The position numbers and the translations under genes are program-made. Below are positions 34,633-47,590 of a stretch of 64,000 nt of DNA, piece by piece. Position 1 is the stretch's first letter. Each line of letters opens with the position of its first letter. The notes beneath the pieces were generated by a model, which saw only the letters and a program-made list of their open reading frames with translations, was not told the DNA's origin and did no database searches. The stretch spans positions 2,356,001-2,420,000 of the forward strand of contig AP026124.1 of assembly GCA_030295235.1 (NCBI GenBank). The letters are read 5' to 3'. The stretch is from Fistulifera solaris (taxonomy: Eukaryota; Bacillariophyta; Bacillariophyceae; Naviculales; Stauroneidaceae).

Positions 34633-37555
34633 ATGAATTCCAACAATTTGCGGACTCCCCCGAGGGCCAAACTAGAAACCGTATGCGCTCATCCCCTATC
34701 AGACGAAATTACATTCCATTCTGCGCCTGAAATCAACACAGCCTCTTATATTCAAGCGGCCGCAAGATCAATCCTGGATGGCAGCCCATCTGGAACGAAC
34801 GTATCAGATGACGATAGTTGCTCGAATGGGCACCAAAAACGTCCTCTTTACTCTCGAATCTCTTCAGAAACAGGTTGCTCCCGCCATGCCAGACGAGCAG
34901 GATAGGAAACGATTTCTGGTAAGTTCTCATTCACTCAAATTTACGCTATCGAACTCCTGCTAACCGCTTTTGGATAGGGTTGCTTGGCAGCAGTTCTGGC
35001 GAAAATGTACAGTTACGACAATTTGAAAGACATTGAAGATGGACAAATTAATGCGGAAGCCATGGCTTACTATGAACGATCTGAAAGCAGCGGATGTGAT
35101 GATTTTGATGATCTTGATCGCACTGTGGACTCTTCAGTGGGTGGCAGTTTTGATTTTGATTCCGAGGATTCTCAGCACAATGGAGGACAATCAAGTGGCA
35201 ACCCACATCAAGCAGCAAAGAAGGCGTTGAGCAGGCATCGGAGGCGAAGGTATAATGTGCTTTCAGAATTGTTACTCTCGTCGGCTGACTTGTTGATGGT
35301 AGACAAAGGCTCGGCGAAAGCTTTTTTACCAATGCTATCAAAGCTCATGTTTCCCCAGGCGCAGGAATCTTTCGTCGATAGTGAGACGAGCATGGATTTT
35401 CGACGGAGTAGAAAGGATGATGTGACAAAAGGAGGCACAAAAGCCAAGATGTGGTATCTCAATGCATTGACAACGTGGATTTTTTAAGACCTTTTCTCGA
35501 GTCAATGTCGCCTGGGTCTGGCTTTCGATGTTTAGCGCTATGTTTGTTACAGCATCTTCTTCGCAATGAGAAGGGTTACGACGCTCGGATACGATACGCG
35601 TTCAAAGAAGTCGGTGTTTTTGTTCTTATTCATGACTTGGAAAAAGATCCTGTTGATGTTTACCTGCAAGAAAGGTTTTCGCGAGGCAAGGAGGAGAGAT
35701 CGCGGAAACTAATTGAACTTGCCACTAGAAAATTCGAGTTTCTCGAGCATTGGATTGCTAGGGAACTCTTAAAGCACTCGAATGAAGCCAAGGTGCCATC
35801 CACAAATGAATCTCGCGGAGGAGATAATGGATCCAATAACCAGTCCAAGGCTTACGAATACGAGCAGATGATGCGAAGATTAAAAATCGGGGGAGCCGCT
35901 ATTGTGGCCGGAACGCTATTTGCGGTTTCGGGGGGACTTGCAGCGCCAATTCTTGCAACAACTATCGGTACAATCGCTGGTGGAACAGCAGTGACAGCGG
36001 TCGCAGCTTCTATTTTAACTAGTACCGCCGCTGTTACGGCTATATTTGGAGTTGGGGGTGGCAGCCTAGCAGCCTATAAAATGCAGCGAAGGACACAAGG
36101 ACTGACTGAGTTTAATTTTATGAAGGTTTGTGGAAATGAGCATAGTAATGATACGCATGGAGTTGAAGCTGAGTTATTCAGCACAATTTGTCTTTCTGGG
36201 TGGCTACGAGATAAATTTGATTTTCAGCGGCCCTGGGGGTCAACCCCACAAATCCACCTTTGCGGGATAGATTGGAGCTGCTGCAACGCTTTTATCAAAT
36301 ATATCGACCGAATCATGTCTTGAAATGTGAGAAAATCCTTGAACAATGGAAAGGAGAAGAATCGGAATTATGGAAACTCTTGGAACAAAAGTACGGTCGT
36401 AATCCCGATAATCTTTTCCCCTTAGTTGACGGTCCCCGGACAAAGGCAGACTTGACACTAGAACAGCGAGAGATAGTTGAACACCTTTTCTTCGAAATTA
36501 TACATGGATCTCCCAGCGATACAGTCAAGCAGAATCATCCTGCCGAAGCTACTGCCTCGTCAACAGATTGCACTTCAGTGACAACTCGCACAAACAGCTC
36601 TTTTAATTCTTGGAGCGAAACCAATGTCAGTGGTCGCAATGATACTAGGCTTCGACCTGAAGATAATAGCGAGGCGGTGCCAGCGTATATCCGAAACATA
36701 TGGGACTACAAGGCTAATTACGGAGGAGAGCTGTACACGGTAAAATGGGAATCTAGTCTACTACAGGAACTTTGCGACTCTGTGACCGATTTAGCATTCG
36801 ACGTCGTCAGTGGAGGTACAGCACAGCTACTCAAACACACAGCTCTGTCCACCCTCCTATCTGCCTTCGCGTGGCCATGGGCCCTTGTCAATGCAGCTAA
36901 TCTGATTGACGGAACATGGACTCTAGCAGCCGAACGATCGGATGAAGCTGGGAAAGAGCTAGCCCGCAGCTTACTATTCAGTGGTGCTGGGAACCGGCCT
37001 GTTGTCCTGATAGGCTACTCCTTCGGGGCGCGTGTCGTTTATGCGTGCCTCAAAGAACTCGCGCGCTATCAGGGAGGCATGGGAGGATTACCAAGAACAG
37101 CTTACGCAAAAAAAAACAGGGTCGTTTTCGAAACCCAAGCCAAAAAAAAAGACGAAATGTTTTCAAAGATGCGAGAACCCGCAAGCATTGTCGAAGATGC
37201 TATTTTGATGGGTCTTCCGAATCATTTGAGCTTAAGCTCGTGGAAAGCTTGCCGACAAGTTGTCGCGGGTCGGCTTGTAAATTGTTTTTCCCAAAAAGAC
37301 TTAATTTTATCGCTCATGTTTCAATTGAAACGCTTTGGTGGTCTCAAACCTGTTTGCGGGGTCTGTGCTGTCAAAGTCGCTGGAGTCGAGAACGTAGATG
37401 TGACTGATCTTGTACTTGGCCATCAAGATTACACCACATGCATTGGTGATATTCTTGAGAAAGTTCGCCATGGTCAGCCGTTTCCAAGTAGATTCTTTAG
37501 CAGAAAGACAATCTCAAGGAATCCGGCCACCGATGTTTCTAAATTAGACATCTAA
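34633..37555 (+). CDS. DUF726/TMCO4-type membrane alpha/beta-hydrolase (five suspected indels)
   Basis: Related to human TMCO4 and yeast YFL034W. Exon 1 (34633-34918) and exon 2 (34978-37555) flank a 59-nt intron, giving about 954 aa after correction. Two Gly/Ala-rich transmembrane segments come mid-protein (IGGAAIVAGTLFAVSGGL; VTAVAASILTSTAAVTAIFG). The hydrolase part follows: DKFDFQRPWG, then VVLIGYSFGARVVYACLKEL with the GxSxG nucleophile elbow, and SIVEDAILMGLPNHLS. Suspected single-base errors: extra A at 34835-34839, missing T at 35480-35485, missing G at 36235-36239, extra G at 37072-37074, missing A at 37142-37150. The last two compensate and restore YQEAWEDYQEQL. It is probably a membrane-bound lipase-like or thioesterase-like enzyme; substrate unknown. 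Its stop lies 34 bp from the convergent RAB3GAP2 stop. Confidence 0.8.
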
Positions 37556-37589
37556 ATCAAAACTTATGGTTTATAAAATCTGGGTTTGT

Positions 37590-40500
37590 TTAGCATCCAA
37601 TCTCTTTGACCAGTAAATTGCAAAGAAACATGATTGAGTTGATGTTGGCTCTCAACGATGGATCAACGTTAGAACTTGCACTCATACTCAAAAGGCGCAT
37701 AATTAGAACGTTTGTTCCGGAGATGTGAATTCTGGAAGGAGGCAGTCCATTAACGAGCCAGCGACCTTCACTCGCACGCGTTTCGATCCATTCACAAAGA
37801 TCAGCGTCTAGTACACCCATTACATTCCGTCGATCAATTGCGCTCATCCGTTTACCGCAAAGAAATTCGTTAAGCCGACGGCATGCGATATCAACACCGT
37901 GCTCGACAAAGATACGAGCTTCAATTTGAGACACACTTCTGGTCAGAAGATCATCAACGCAGTTATCCTTTTCCAGTTCATACATGGCAAGTAAGAACTG
38001 ACTTCGAACAGATTTGGGGTCGATAACCCAAACGTTGGCGAGGGTTTCGATTTCTTGCAAATTGAAGTGTTCCATAACGACATTAGGCCAAGCGTTTGCC
38101 CTAGCGACAATGGCGTCTTCGACGAAAGCCGATCTTAAATGCGAAACATCTGAATCCGAAGCGAAGGGCTTGGAGAGTGAAATCGGAAGGAAACAATCGT
38201 AGATCGAGGGCACGCACTTCACCAAGGCATTAACATTGCTTGACACCAATAAGGCGCAAACTACAACGCAATGCGTGTCAAGTGCCGACTTGTCTACTGC
38301 GAAAAGACGACCTACTACACGAGAAAGCGATACGTCTGGTCGCACCTGAGGCCAAGTCGTTGTCTTTCTCTCAGTTGGAGTGGCAAAGGTTAACGCAGAA
38401 TCAATGTCGAAGTCGATGCTTCGTAAAACCCGGAGAAATTTGAGAGCTATTCTACCAAATGGTACAAACCAGTCCTTGTTCTGCAAAAGCGACGACAGCT
38501 TGTCTTCACCAATCCCTTGATTATCTTCCCAACCAAAAGCTGCGCTCGGAACACCACAGAACATCTTTGCCATATTTCCAGGGATATAGCAGCGACCACA
38601 AGGTTGTAATCATCTCCTGTGATTGATTTTAGTGCCATATAACTATTATGCAAGTGATTCAGATCAGTGGGGTCTTTGACCCATTCCATTGATAGCAACA
38701 AAGAACGATGAGCGGCCAGTAAAGGTGGGCTGTTGTGTGATTTCAAAAAAAGAAGGAGCGCGCCAAATCTATCCTCGTCGTCGAAGTCGAGAAAGTACTC
38801 CATTCTTTCATTATCGGTAATTTTGCTAGCAAGACAAGAGTTTTGTAGCGCTCTTAATCTTGCTGGATTGTCGCTCTCTGGCTGCGAAGGATCGAAAGAA
38901 TGGGAGCTAATCGCACAAGCTTGCTCGAGTAAAGAAATCTCTTCTTGGTCATGACTCATGACCAGCTCATCGCGCGCGATCCATTCATAAACTGAGAAGA
39001 CCTCACCCTCATCAACAAGTTCAATACTGAGAGGAGCATGAAAGCTTCCTCCTAGTCGTAGAAAAACTAGCAAACAAACTCGGAGTTGACGAAGAATTTT
39101 GTCCCAATCTTCAATAACCTTTCGACTCAACACCTTACCGTATGATGTTTTCTCAACATTCGATGATGCTTTTGCCGCAGCCTCGCGGCAAATAGCAGCA
39201 AGAAGAAAAAGACCGTACGAGGTCACTTGAACTTCTGCAACAGGCATGGAGTGGAGCGAGCACAATTGTGGGACTCGCGTCGTCCCAGTTTTCAAGTGTT
39301 CGTGTTGCTAAATCGCGTAAGAAGCGAGTCATGGGTGGATTCGGCGAGAACATTCCCTGCATTATTTCCTTTTTCGATAAAGTCATAAACCACTCCCCAA
39401 AGCATTGGAGCACATATTCAGTATCGTATCTTGTCCCAAGTGTCCCGAAAACAGTGTAAACTACGTTAAGCGAAAAAATATCACCGAGCAATGGACGGAG
39501 AATATGGACCAGAATTTCACGGCGAATTCGTGAGCTTTCACTGAAACGAATAACCATATCTTTTGACGAAGGTGTGTCCATGGATGTTTCGAGATAACAT
39601 GACGCGAAAAGGCTCGAAACACGGAGCGCCCCTTTGGAGAGCTTTTCCGGTATGGAATCGATTGAAACCTTTGAGCAGTTTTCATAGGTTTGAAGCCACC
39701 CCATGGCCTCGGCACCCCACCAGAAATCTAGTGTTCCTGTCAATACGGTTTCAGCTTTAGCAACTGCTCCTTCGTACTTGTGCACGATGTCGAACACTTT
39801 TGATATCTGACGAGAATTACGATTTTTTAGAACAACGGCCTGAAGCCAACTGCACTGGCGGGAAGACGAAAAAAGACTTACCTGCGTATGGTACTGAAGC
39901 TTCTCCGAGAGAGCCTTTATGTGTGGATTTGAGCTAACCTCCGTATCACCAGTTTTCAGTCCCTCTTCTAATCTCATTTTGCAATACTCTATAGACGTCT
40001 TGTGAAATTCGAAACTTCCTCCAAGTTTCTCCTCAACTAATGTTGAAGTTGCTATTAGGTCGAGCGCCGTCGCGAGATCGCCTAACTGAATCTCAGCCAA
40101 TGCCCTGTAGACGTCTTCTGCGGAGAAGTCTACATTCGTAGCTGATAGCAGCTGTTGCAGTTGCTGTAAGCGTAGTGTAGCATTTCGTGCCGACCCTGTC
40201 GACACAATCCCCTCCGTTCGGTTCGGCGTTCCCTGCAAAGCCGTATTTTGTTGTACATCTTCAACCGCCTCAATGATGTTCTCGGATAGGCTCACTACGG
40301 AAGAATGGAGAAGAAAAGATGTTGATTGAAGCGAAGCTTGTGACCACAGCGTACATGGGACGATTCTGGCATCACGACCGACCTGAACAGCAGTCACACG
40401 AGAGAAATCCACCAGAGACCACACTTCCACAACATGACGATGGCTCGAATGAATCATGAGTCGCAAATCTACTTTGCCTTGGTCCAGGACGACTTGCACC

Positions 40501-42020
40501 CAACAACATCGACCACTGCGATACCCTTTCCATAGTCGTACCAATTGCTTTGTTGTAAGATCGAATAGAAGGACCCGACCAAAGTTATCACATGCGGCAG
40601 CATATCGGCCTCCAGGATCGACGACACAGGATTCTATACGTCGAGGGGCATCATGGAACTCGTTGGATGCATAAAGCTTTGCAGGAGGCGACCATAGAGA
40701 CGGAAAAGGGGTATTGGCAGTTTCGAATTCTAGGGTTTCTTCCTCACTGCTTTTGGCCAAAAAAATTTCTTCCACCCCGCCAGAAGAAAACCCCCATTTG
40801 AGAGCACCAATCATACCGCTGACAAGGGCTTTCGTCCCTCCTACCATTGTCCCGAGTACTTTTCGATCTGACGACGAGCTATGCGCTTTCGATACATGCT
40901 CTTCAGGCCTGACAAACTGAACTTCAGATGAATAGAAGACTACAGCAGGGAAGTTGTCCGAAGTAACTTGAGAACCGTAAACAAAGGCTTCGAGTGGCTT
41001 TTCGGACGACACTTTAAAGGCTCTTTCTTGTACCATGTTTTCTACTGAATCGAGAATATCTGGCGGAGAAAGAAGTGAAGGGTAGAATCTTGGTAACGGA
41101 ATTACAGTCAGTTCCGATTCATTCGGTGGTGGCTGGACATGGTATCTCAGCAATGCAGATTTTCCCAAAGCCCCATCAATTGATAATCCTCGTTCCGAGC
41201 TTCGTTTCCAAACGGAAGGGAAGAGCCCAGCGTGATGCAACCTGATGATCGCACCATCGCCATAAGCAACGTAAACATAAACGGCGTGCGTTCCGACAGT
41301 TGTAAGGCGGAACATAGTCAAACTGGTGATTCCACCTTTCGGACAGAATGGAACAAGCAGTTCTGGGGAAACGTGGGAAAGAGGCGGACGTTGTTCGTCT
41401 ATGGGAAGCACTTCAAACAAATCATCCAGAAGATCCGTTTGTCGTTGTAATTTCCACGACTTGCGTTTTACCAGCAGTTCAACGGAAAAGAGGCGGCTCT
41501 TATTTGTTCCTACGAACACAGCAATATGCAAATTGTCATTTCCGGAAAGTATGCCACGAAGAAGCACCTTGGTTGGCGACGACTTTTCATCATTCTCCGC
41601 AACTGTGACGGTGTTTCCGCCAGCTACCAGGGTATTATCTTCCAACGCCGCAATGTTGAGGCAGTTGATGCTTTCATCTTCAACTCGATCATGCAAATGT
41701 TCTTCCCCTTCGTCTGAAGAATCTGGAATGAACGTATGAACGTGCAGTATAGGCTCCGTTCCTTTTGCATCCAGGGCCTTTCGACTTGTGGGTCTCAATA
41801 CTTGAGCAGCAATACAGTGCTTGGTAAAGGCCACGGCGAGAACAGGCCGGGATGTCGGTCTGGCATCTCGTCGCGCCAATGCGAATAGTTGTATCTGTGG
41901 CGGTTCAGGATGCCCAAAATGTTGGAGAAAGATACTCCGCGAAACTAGTTCTGATTCGGTATTATCCACATGTGATAGCAAGCGACCGCAATCGTAAACA
42001 TAATCTCGGGATTTTGTCAT
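37590..42020 (-). CDS. RAB3GAP2: RAB3GAP2-like regulatory subunit of Rab3GAP (two suspected indels, one intron)
   Basis: About 1450 aa. The N-terminal half is a WD-like beta-propeller region as in RAB3GAP2, with the diagnostic LVRLWKGYRSGRCCWVQV segment near residue 515. The C-terminal half is helical. With its catalytic partner this subunit acts on Rab3 and Rab18 in vesicle traffic and lipid-droplet/ER biology. A 75-nt segment (39807-39881) has perfect intron ends (GTAAGT...CGTCAG) yet is in frame and stop-free, so it may be spliced or retained. The frame changes near 39266-39295 (one base extra) and at 38576-38578 (one base missing, restoring SLENMAKMFCGV). The start is ATG 42020. A catalytic RAB3GAP1 gene is not in this window. 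Confidence 0.8.
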
Positions 42021-42798
42021 CTTGAATCTCCAAGAAAGTCAGCACACGTTGGGTGTGACAACGCTTTCTCAGGGTTGTTGAATTGTAAACAGATAACAGA
42101 GAGCCCTGTCCGCTAATGAATAGATGAAGCGTTACAATCCGAAAAGTGATACTATTAACTTTCTCTCCCGGTCTTCATAGTTCAAAGTATACTGTGAATA
42201 ATACTATTTTGAAATCGATTCTGAGTGACTTCAGTTTCGTTGGCTTCTTGTTGGTCGAGGAGCTGATTGACTTCAGTTTCGTTGTCGTCTCGTTGCGTCG
42301 AGGAGTGCTGCGATACCTGGTACTGGTACCGGTACCGTACCTGGTAGTGGATCATGTCGTAAAAACAAATTAACGAGACCCGCTGAGACGAGAACGAGAA
42401 CAACTACTCCGTAATTATTAGGAATAGGAATACTGAATGTTAATATTTCCAACGTTGACATTTACTTCCACGTGGAAGGAAGCTAAAGCGCTAATTTCTC
42501 CCGAAAGTCGAAAGCACATGAAAAAACAAAAACTGAATCTGGATCCCGAATCCCGACTTGTGGCGCAAGTGTGGCGTGTGGCTGGAATTCTCTCCCTGCG
42601 GCAACGCAACATCAACAAACGTTGCGGCAAAACAGCGTTACCTGATACGCAGGACAAAAAATTACTATCGTTGTTGCTTGAAATCAAAAGACTTCAAGCT
42701 TCAGTCCCATCCTTGGTTCGTACTTCAGTACAAGTCGCCACTCTGTTGCCCACAGGAAGATCAAGTCCCAAATTTTAGTAATAATAATATAAAGCAGT
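42021..42798. promoter_or_regulatory. Divergent intergenic region with GGTACC palindrome cluster
   Basis: Between RAB3GAP2 (minus) and SEC66 (plus). It carries TACCTGGTACTGGTACC-type sequence at 42314-42346. Two TTCGTTGNCNTCTTGTTG-like copies sit near 42236 and 42275 (GACTTCAGTTTCGTTG repeated). A 113-codon frame at 42437-42778 has no recognised domain and ends 20 bp before the SEC66 ATG. Confidence 0.5.
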
Positions 42799-43792
42799 AT
42801 GAGCGCCGAAGAAGCAACGATAAATCCGGACGGCAGTGCCACTTTCGAGGAAACTCCTCCAATGGGAGACACTGGAGGTGAAGGTGAATCATTTTTCAAG
42901 ACACAGCACAAGAGGGGATATCCCCTGATGTAGACGGAATTGATCCTGCCTTTTACTTGCTCGGGGCAGCTTTTGCCGTTATTGTAGTTTATTTCCTCTT
43001 CTTCCGCGCCAAGAAGGATGATAGTGAAGATGACTTTTTCGCGGAACTGGACGGCGATAAAGTAAGTTTATACTCCTGCTGAAGTAATATAGGACATAAT
43101 TGCTCGAGATCTTTCTTGAGCTCCTTCTGTCGTTTTTCCTTTCCATGCACTAACCGATTTATCTTGCATTGCAGTTCAACTTGAAATTACCTTCCGAAGT
43201 GGATGAGTATTATGAAACGAAAGCAAAATGCGAGGCCGCAGGATGGGAACCTGGACAGCCTATAAAGGATCCTAAGGATCAACAGGCGACGCAGCCTCAT
43301 CGGTTGTTGGCTCAGGCGCTCATGAAACGTGCCATGGCCGACATTCCGATGGTCCAGCATATTCAAAAGGAGTCATCTGGAATGAACAAACTATACTCGC
43401 AGTCGATGTGTTCCGTCAAACAATGGCGCTCTTACCAACAAGCAGAGAGTTTAGTCTCTCAGGAAGTTGAGGAAGTTCGAGCGGAAGCCGATGAGATTGA
43501 GCCTGGATGGTCGCAATCTATTTGGCGACAAGCGATGCAGTACCACCAAATGCTCAAACAGAGGCATGAAATGGAAGAAAAGCAGCGAGAAGAAGCGATT
43601 CAAAAACGTGCAGAAATTGAAAGAAAGGTTGCCGAAGCGAGAAAACTACAGAACGAAGGTGACAAGGAAAAAGCAGCTGAGCAAGCGGCTGCAGAACTTC
43701 TGAAACAAGAGGAAGAGGACAAGAAGAAGGGCGGAGAAGGGAGTGGCATGAAAAAGGCTTTCTGCAATCAAAAGGGAAGAAAAAGTAGATGA
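42799..43792 (+). CDS. SEC66: SEC66/SEC71-like ER translocation protein (one suspected frameshift)
   Basis: A membrane component associated with the SEC62-SEC63 post-translational translocon. Exon 1 (42799-43061) encodes a short acidic lumenal end, a single TM (YLLGAAFAVIVVYFLFF) and a charged strip. Exon 2 (43175-43792) starts with FNLKLPSEVDEYY after a 113-nt intron. The conserved domain includes LMKRAMADIPMV, KLYSQSMCSVKQWRSYQQAE, EVRAEADEIEPGWSQSIWRQ and AMQYHQMLKQR, the hallmark of SEC66. A Lys/Glu coiled-coil tail ends it. A T5 run (42892-42896) seems one T short; adding it links GEGESFF to QDTAQEGISPDVDG. The product is about 293 aa. A further missed T near 43761 could alter the last residues. 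Confidence 0.88.
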
Positions 43793-44314
43793 CATAATTA
43801 GCGAATGATGTTTTTTGCCATATTACTTTGCTCGTTGCCTGTGTTTTGAACTTAAAATAATTTGAGGTGAATGACATCGGCATCTCTCATCATAACTATG
43901 AATTGCAACACTTACGCCTATCTATGGCTGTCAGGCAAACTGTATTTGTTGGTGTCTGCAACCCTAACATTTTAGTTGATCAAGTGTTTTGAAATTGATG
44001 GGTGGGTGCCCGGACCTCTGACTGTTTTCTCAACTTAAGTTCTTCATCCAAACACCGACGGGCAAAAAACTCTTCTTCGGATGTGAAGCTTTGGCAAATA
44101 GTGGATAATGACAAGAGTTTGATGAATGCTCGTAAAGATTTCCATGAAGTAGAGTGCATGCATTTTCGAAGGAAAACGGCTGGAGAGAGGTCTCTTAAGA
44201 GACTCTCGAACGCAACGTATTTTGTAGCACTGAAGTTGTCTAGGTATCTTACTGTGTACTAGTTGGGGAGGAAGCCATCACAAGCAATCTCAGGACGTAA
44301 CGCATCCCCCCTTT
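43793..44314. other. Convergent intergenic region
   Basis: 522 bp between convergent SEC66 and pyrophosphatase genes. Short frames exist but none has recognisable features. Confidence 0.5.
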
Positions 44315-45487
44315 TTAAAAGAACAATGCACCGCTCTCTTTCTTTCCAAAGTCTTCATTCCGGGCTTCGGTATGCTCATCGAAGTTGTCAGCCAAAAGGA
44401 ACAAAGAGTTGCGCGATAGATTTCGAACGAGGTCCCTAACTTCCGATTTGACAGTTTCCTTTTGAATTTCGCGATGTTTTTCACCCGACATCAAAAGTTC
44501 CCAAGCATGATGGCATTCGTCGATGACACCTTTGGCATATTCTTTGTTCATGAACTTTTCATCCAAGCCAAAGACGTTAGGCGGCTTTCCATCTGGGATT
44601 TTGTAAGTTCGGTACCATTCACGAATTGCATCAAGCTGACCGGGGAGCTCGCGTTCGACGTCCTCAATATCGTTGAGAAAAGGCGCCCACTTATCTTCGA
44701 TGTCAATGACGACGACTTTCCAATCGCACTCGCCCTCGTCAATCATTAGCAAAACACCCAATACCTTGACTGCACGGACGTCCTGTTACAAATGTACATA
44801 AATGAGTTCAACCTACGCTCCAACGCTAGCTATCTCGACACGAAAAGGCACTTACACCGGGCTGGATGATTCTGGCACCAATCTCACATACATCCAATGG
44901 ATCATTATCTCCACGGCAACCATCGGCATCTGGATGAATGAATGTAGGGTCTTCCCAGGTTTGAGGAAAGCATCCGTAGTTGAAGAAGATGTCTCCTTTT
45001 TGAACTGATGAGGGCAATAAAAATGAGTGAACGGCAGATTGCTTACGTAACAGGATCCCTCGAACACCTACCTCACGCAGTTGCCCTTTCTTTGTATCCT
45101 GTTTAATAGGATTTCCTTCTTCGTCAGTAGCAATCTCAAACTTTTTTCTGCAGAGAAGATTCGAGACCATGAGAACGAGATTCTCGTGCACACGACGGCG
45201 TCGAAGGCAGAATTTACGTACCGAGTGAATTTGGGAATCTCGCAAACAAAGTTCAAATAAGGAGTTTCAGCCTTTGTTACAGGATCCATGTGATAAAGAG
45301 AGATATCATGCCACAAACTGATCTTCTTCTTCTTTTCAGGGCAGACTGCTTGAAGACGATAATCGAGCGTGTCGGCTTCCCCGTGATGACTCAACTCGAG
45401 CTCCGAACCCGGGCCGCGAGAGTTGTTTCGCTTCAGCTTTCGCACTTCGCTGAGCGGAACAAGGAGTTCTTCGTCTGTTGATGACAT
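44315..45487 (-). CDS. PPA: Soluble inorganic pyrophosphatase
   Basis: Four exons (45222-45487, 45068-45147, 44856-45004, 44315-44782) with GT-AG introns and consistent phases give 320 aa. The family I enzyme hydrolyses PPi to phosphate and so drives biosynthesis forward. Seen: SLWHDISLY, the [17 protein letters not shown] substrate region, [27 protein letters not shown], the signature DNDPLDV (DxDPxD, metal-binding), [19 protein letters not shown] and [14 protein letters not shown]. An N-terminal extension of about 40 residues has no clear targeting signal, so a cytosolic location is likely. One exon-2 donor is GTGTTC, chosen because GTAGGT three bases upstream breaks the frame. No frameshift is needed. 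Assignment is firm. Confidence 0.92.
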
Positions 45488-46138
45488 TTTGAGTTAATGT
45501 CTGTTGTTATATAAAATAAATAAGAGAGCTCTTGTTTCGTTTGTGGTTTGTGGTCGTGCTGCTGGTCTTGGTTTTTGCGTCGACTTTTCCAAAGTCATTT
45601 ATTTACTCCGATTTTCTTCCACTGCAACGGGGAAACGGGAAACGTATGCGCCAACACGTTGACAATCGACAATCATAGATCATAGTTCTTCCGTCTGTCG
45701 TTTACTACAATCGAGCGGATGCTTGAGGCTTTTGTATAGCCTCAGTTTGTGCACACGTCAGTTTCCTAAAAATGAGGTCCTCATAACCAAACGGGACACA
45801 ACTTGACTGACCCTGCTGTCGATAGATTTCATGGTACCAGGAATCATGGGTAGGCGGCACGAACAAATTCTGGGCGACACGTAGCGGCTTCCTAGGTTTC
45901 TTACGCTCGCGATAGCCTCGTAGTAAATAAATTTAGCTAGTTTATTGTCCAGAGTGTATTTCAAACTGGCAACGGTTTTTTTCTCGAAACATCGGCCGTG
46001 ACGGCAAATGTTTCATCGGCTTACCTCTGTCGTCTTTCATTCTGATAATCAAGAATACACTAAGTCTTTATTGAATAAACTCTCTCTCAACAATCACGGG
46101 CCGCAACCAGATAGGCGGTCGGGCCAAGTCAGATTACT
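45488..46138. other. Intergenic region upstream of transposon remnant
   Basis: Promoter side of the pyrophosphatase gene. It includes an ATGGTACCAG motif at 45831-45840 and, near 46058-46090, an AATAAAC- and CTCTCTC-rich segment that may be a terminal part of the mobile element. No terminal repeat could be confirmed. Confidence 0.4.
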
Positions 46139-47590
46139 ATGTCGGCTCGGAGGCCAACTTGACTAGCTCTGATGTTGCAACCATTGTCCGTTCGTTCCAT
46201 CGAGAGTGGAGATGCGTTGGGAAGCCAAGCATCGACGTGGACGGCAACATCTTCGTATATAAGTTTGCTCATTTGAATGCTGGTGCCGTATACGAGCTTG
46301 TCGCTTTTCTTTCTGCATGGGCGGCCTACGGAATCGACGTTACTTGCGTTTTGGATCCGCCGCTTGGTGTGCGCGACGACACAAAACGTGCCAGTGTCAA
46401 GCGCAGAGGCGAAAGGACAGCGAAGAAATCAAAACTTATGCGCTTGGGTCAATACGTACTAGACCCTGATAACAATTCGCTTCCGCCCGGCGTGAAACCC
46501 ACAGTGGTGAAGTGTGCGACTTGAAAAAGTAATTAAGGACGCGGAAACACACTACCGGAAATGAACCCGACTGTGAGGAAGATAGCAAATTATCCGCCGG
46601 TAGTTCCACGGGTGAAAAAACTAGTCGATACGAAAAGAGTAAGCCAACGACAAGGTTACCGTGGCACTATGATCCGACAATTAACATAAACACGCCAGCG
46701 GCTAAAAGTCAAGCTTGAAACTGGTTTCACAGATATATTCGCACTTCTGCGTTTCGTAATGGTGGTTTGCGAGGGAGACATTGGGAAAGCGACGAAACGA
46801 GTAACAACCGTGACATGGTTGGAGGAGTGGTATTTGTATTTTGAGTGGGCTTGGGGAAGATCCGACAAGATACGCCGACAGTGCAGCAAAATACAATACC
46901 AATGACAAATCAGCGCGTCGGATTGTTAAAGTCAAGCGACAACAAGTATTGCAGGCAAGACGACGATGGCCATTCTTCGCTACACACCGGGAAGATGTGC
47001 TGTTACGGGATGAAAAATGGAATGATAGGTATCCTGGTAAGCGCGTGGTGTTTTGGGATGATACAAACATCAATCTACCAATGCCAAGTGACGCGTCCTT
47101 GAATCGTCGAACATATAGCAGTTATTAAGTTGGAAATGTTGGAAAAGGAGGAGTATTCTTGCAGCTGTGTGGATGGCTGGGAGTATGGAACTTGTGGACT
47201 GGGGCAGTTTCAGACTCGGCATACCTTATTGGAAGTGGAATACTAGAAATGCAGAACGATTTTGCAGCATGGGATTCGAGCATCGACGAGTCTTTTACGA
47301 ATATCCTAGACGAAGGATTTCGTTGCTAAATTGCTGCGTGGAGGATGGTTGGCCAGTACATCTTGCAACCTTCTTTCGCAAAAAGTGATCGACAATTCCC
47401 AACAAATCAAATCATCTCTTCAGCGGCAATAGCAAAGGATAGAGGGGGGAACGAAAGAGCGGTGAATGTTTGCAAGCGCTCAGGCTTGCTAAAAAGGGGG
47501 CTTGCCAACAACGATTCCATGGCAGAGCTCGATGACGCATGCCTTGCATGGAGCTTCCAAGCCAATTTCATGTTTGATACAGTGATCTAG
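46139..47590 (+). mobile_element. Degenerate DDE transposon with FEN1/XPG-like N-terminal region
   Basis: A dead transposase gene read across several frames. The first part (to 46524) resembles the XPG/FEN1 N-domain: IDVDGNIFVYKF, then YELVAFLSAWAAYGIDVTCV, LDPPLG and KRRGERTAKKSKL. Next, out of frame, comes FADI-like TDIFALLRFVMVVCEGDIGK and TTVTWLEEWYLYFEWAWGR. The catalytic half follows: RVVFWDDTNINLPMPSDAS (first Asp), TGAVSDSAYLIG (second Asp), ILDEGFRC, and NERAVNVCKRSGLLKRG (Glu), then ACLAWSFQANFM. In-frame TAA stops interrupt it twice (after RRTYSSY and after GFRC) besides indels. So the copy is inactive. The family is recalled as a diatom DDE element; exact superfamily is uncertain. 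Its ends were not found. Confidence 0.7.

Noticed and set aside
42437-42778. 113-codon plus-strand frame upstream of SEC66
   Set aside because: No domain or targeting feature; most likely SEC66 leader sequence.
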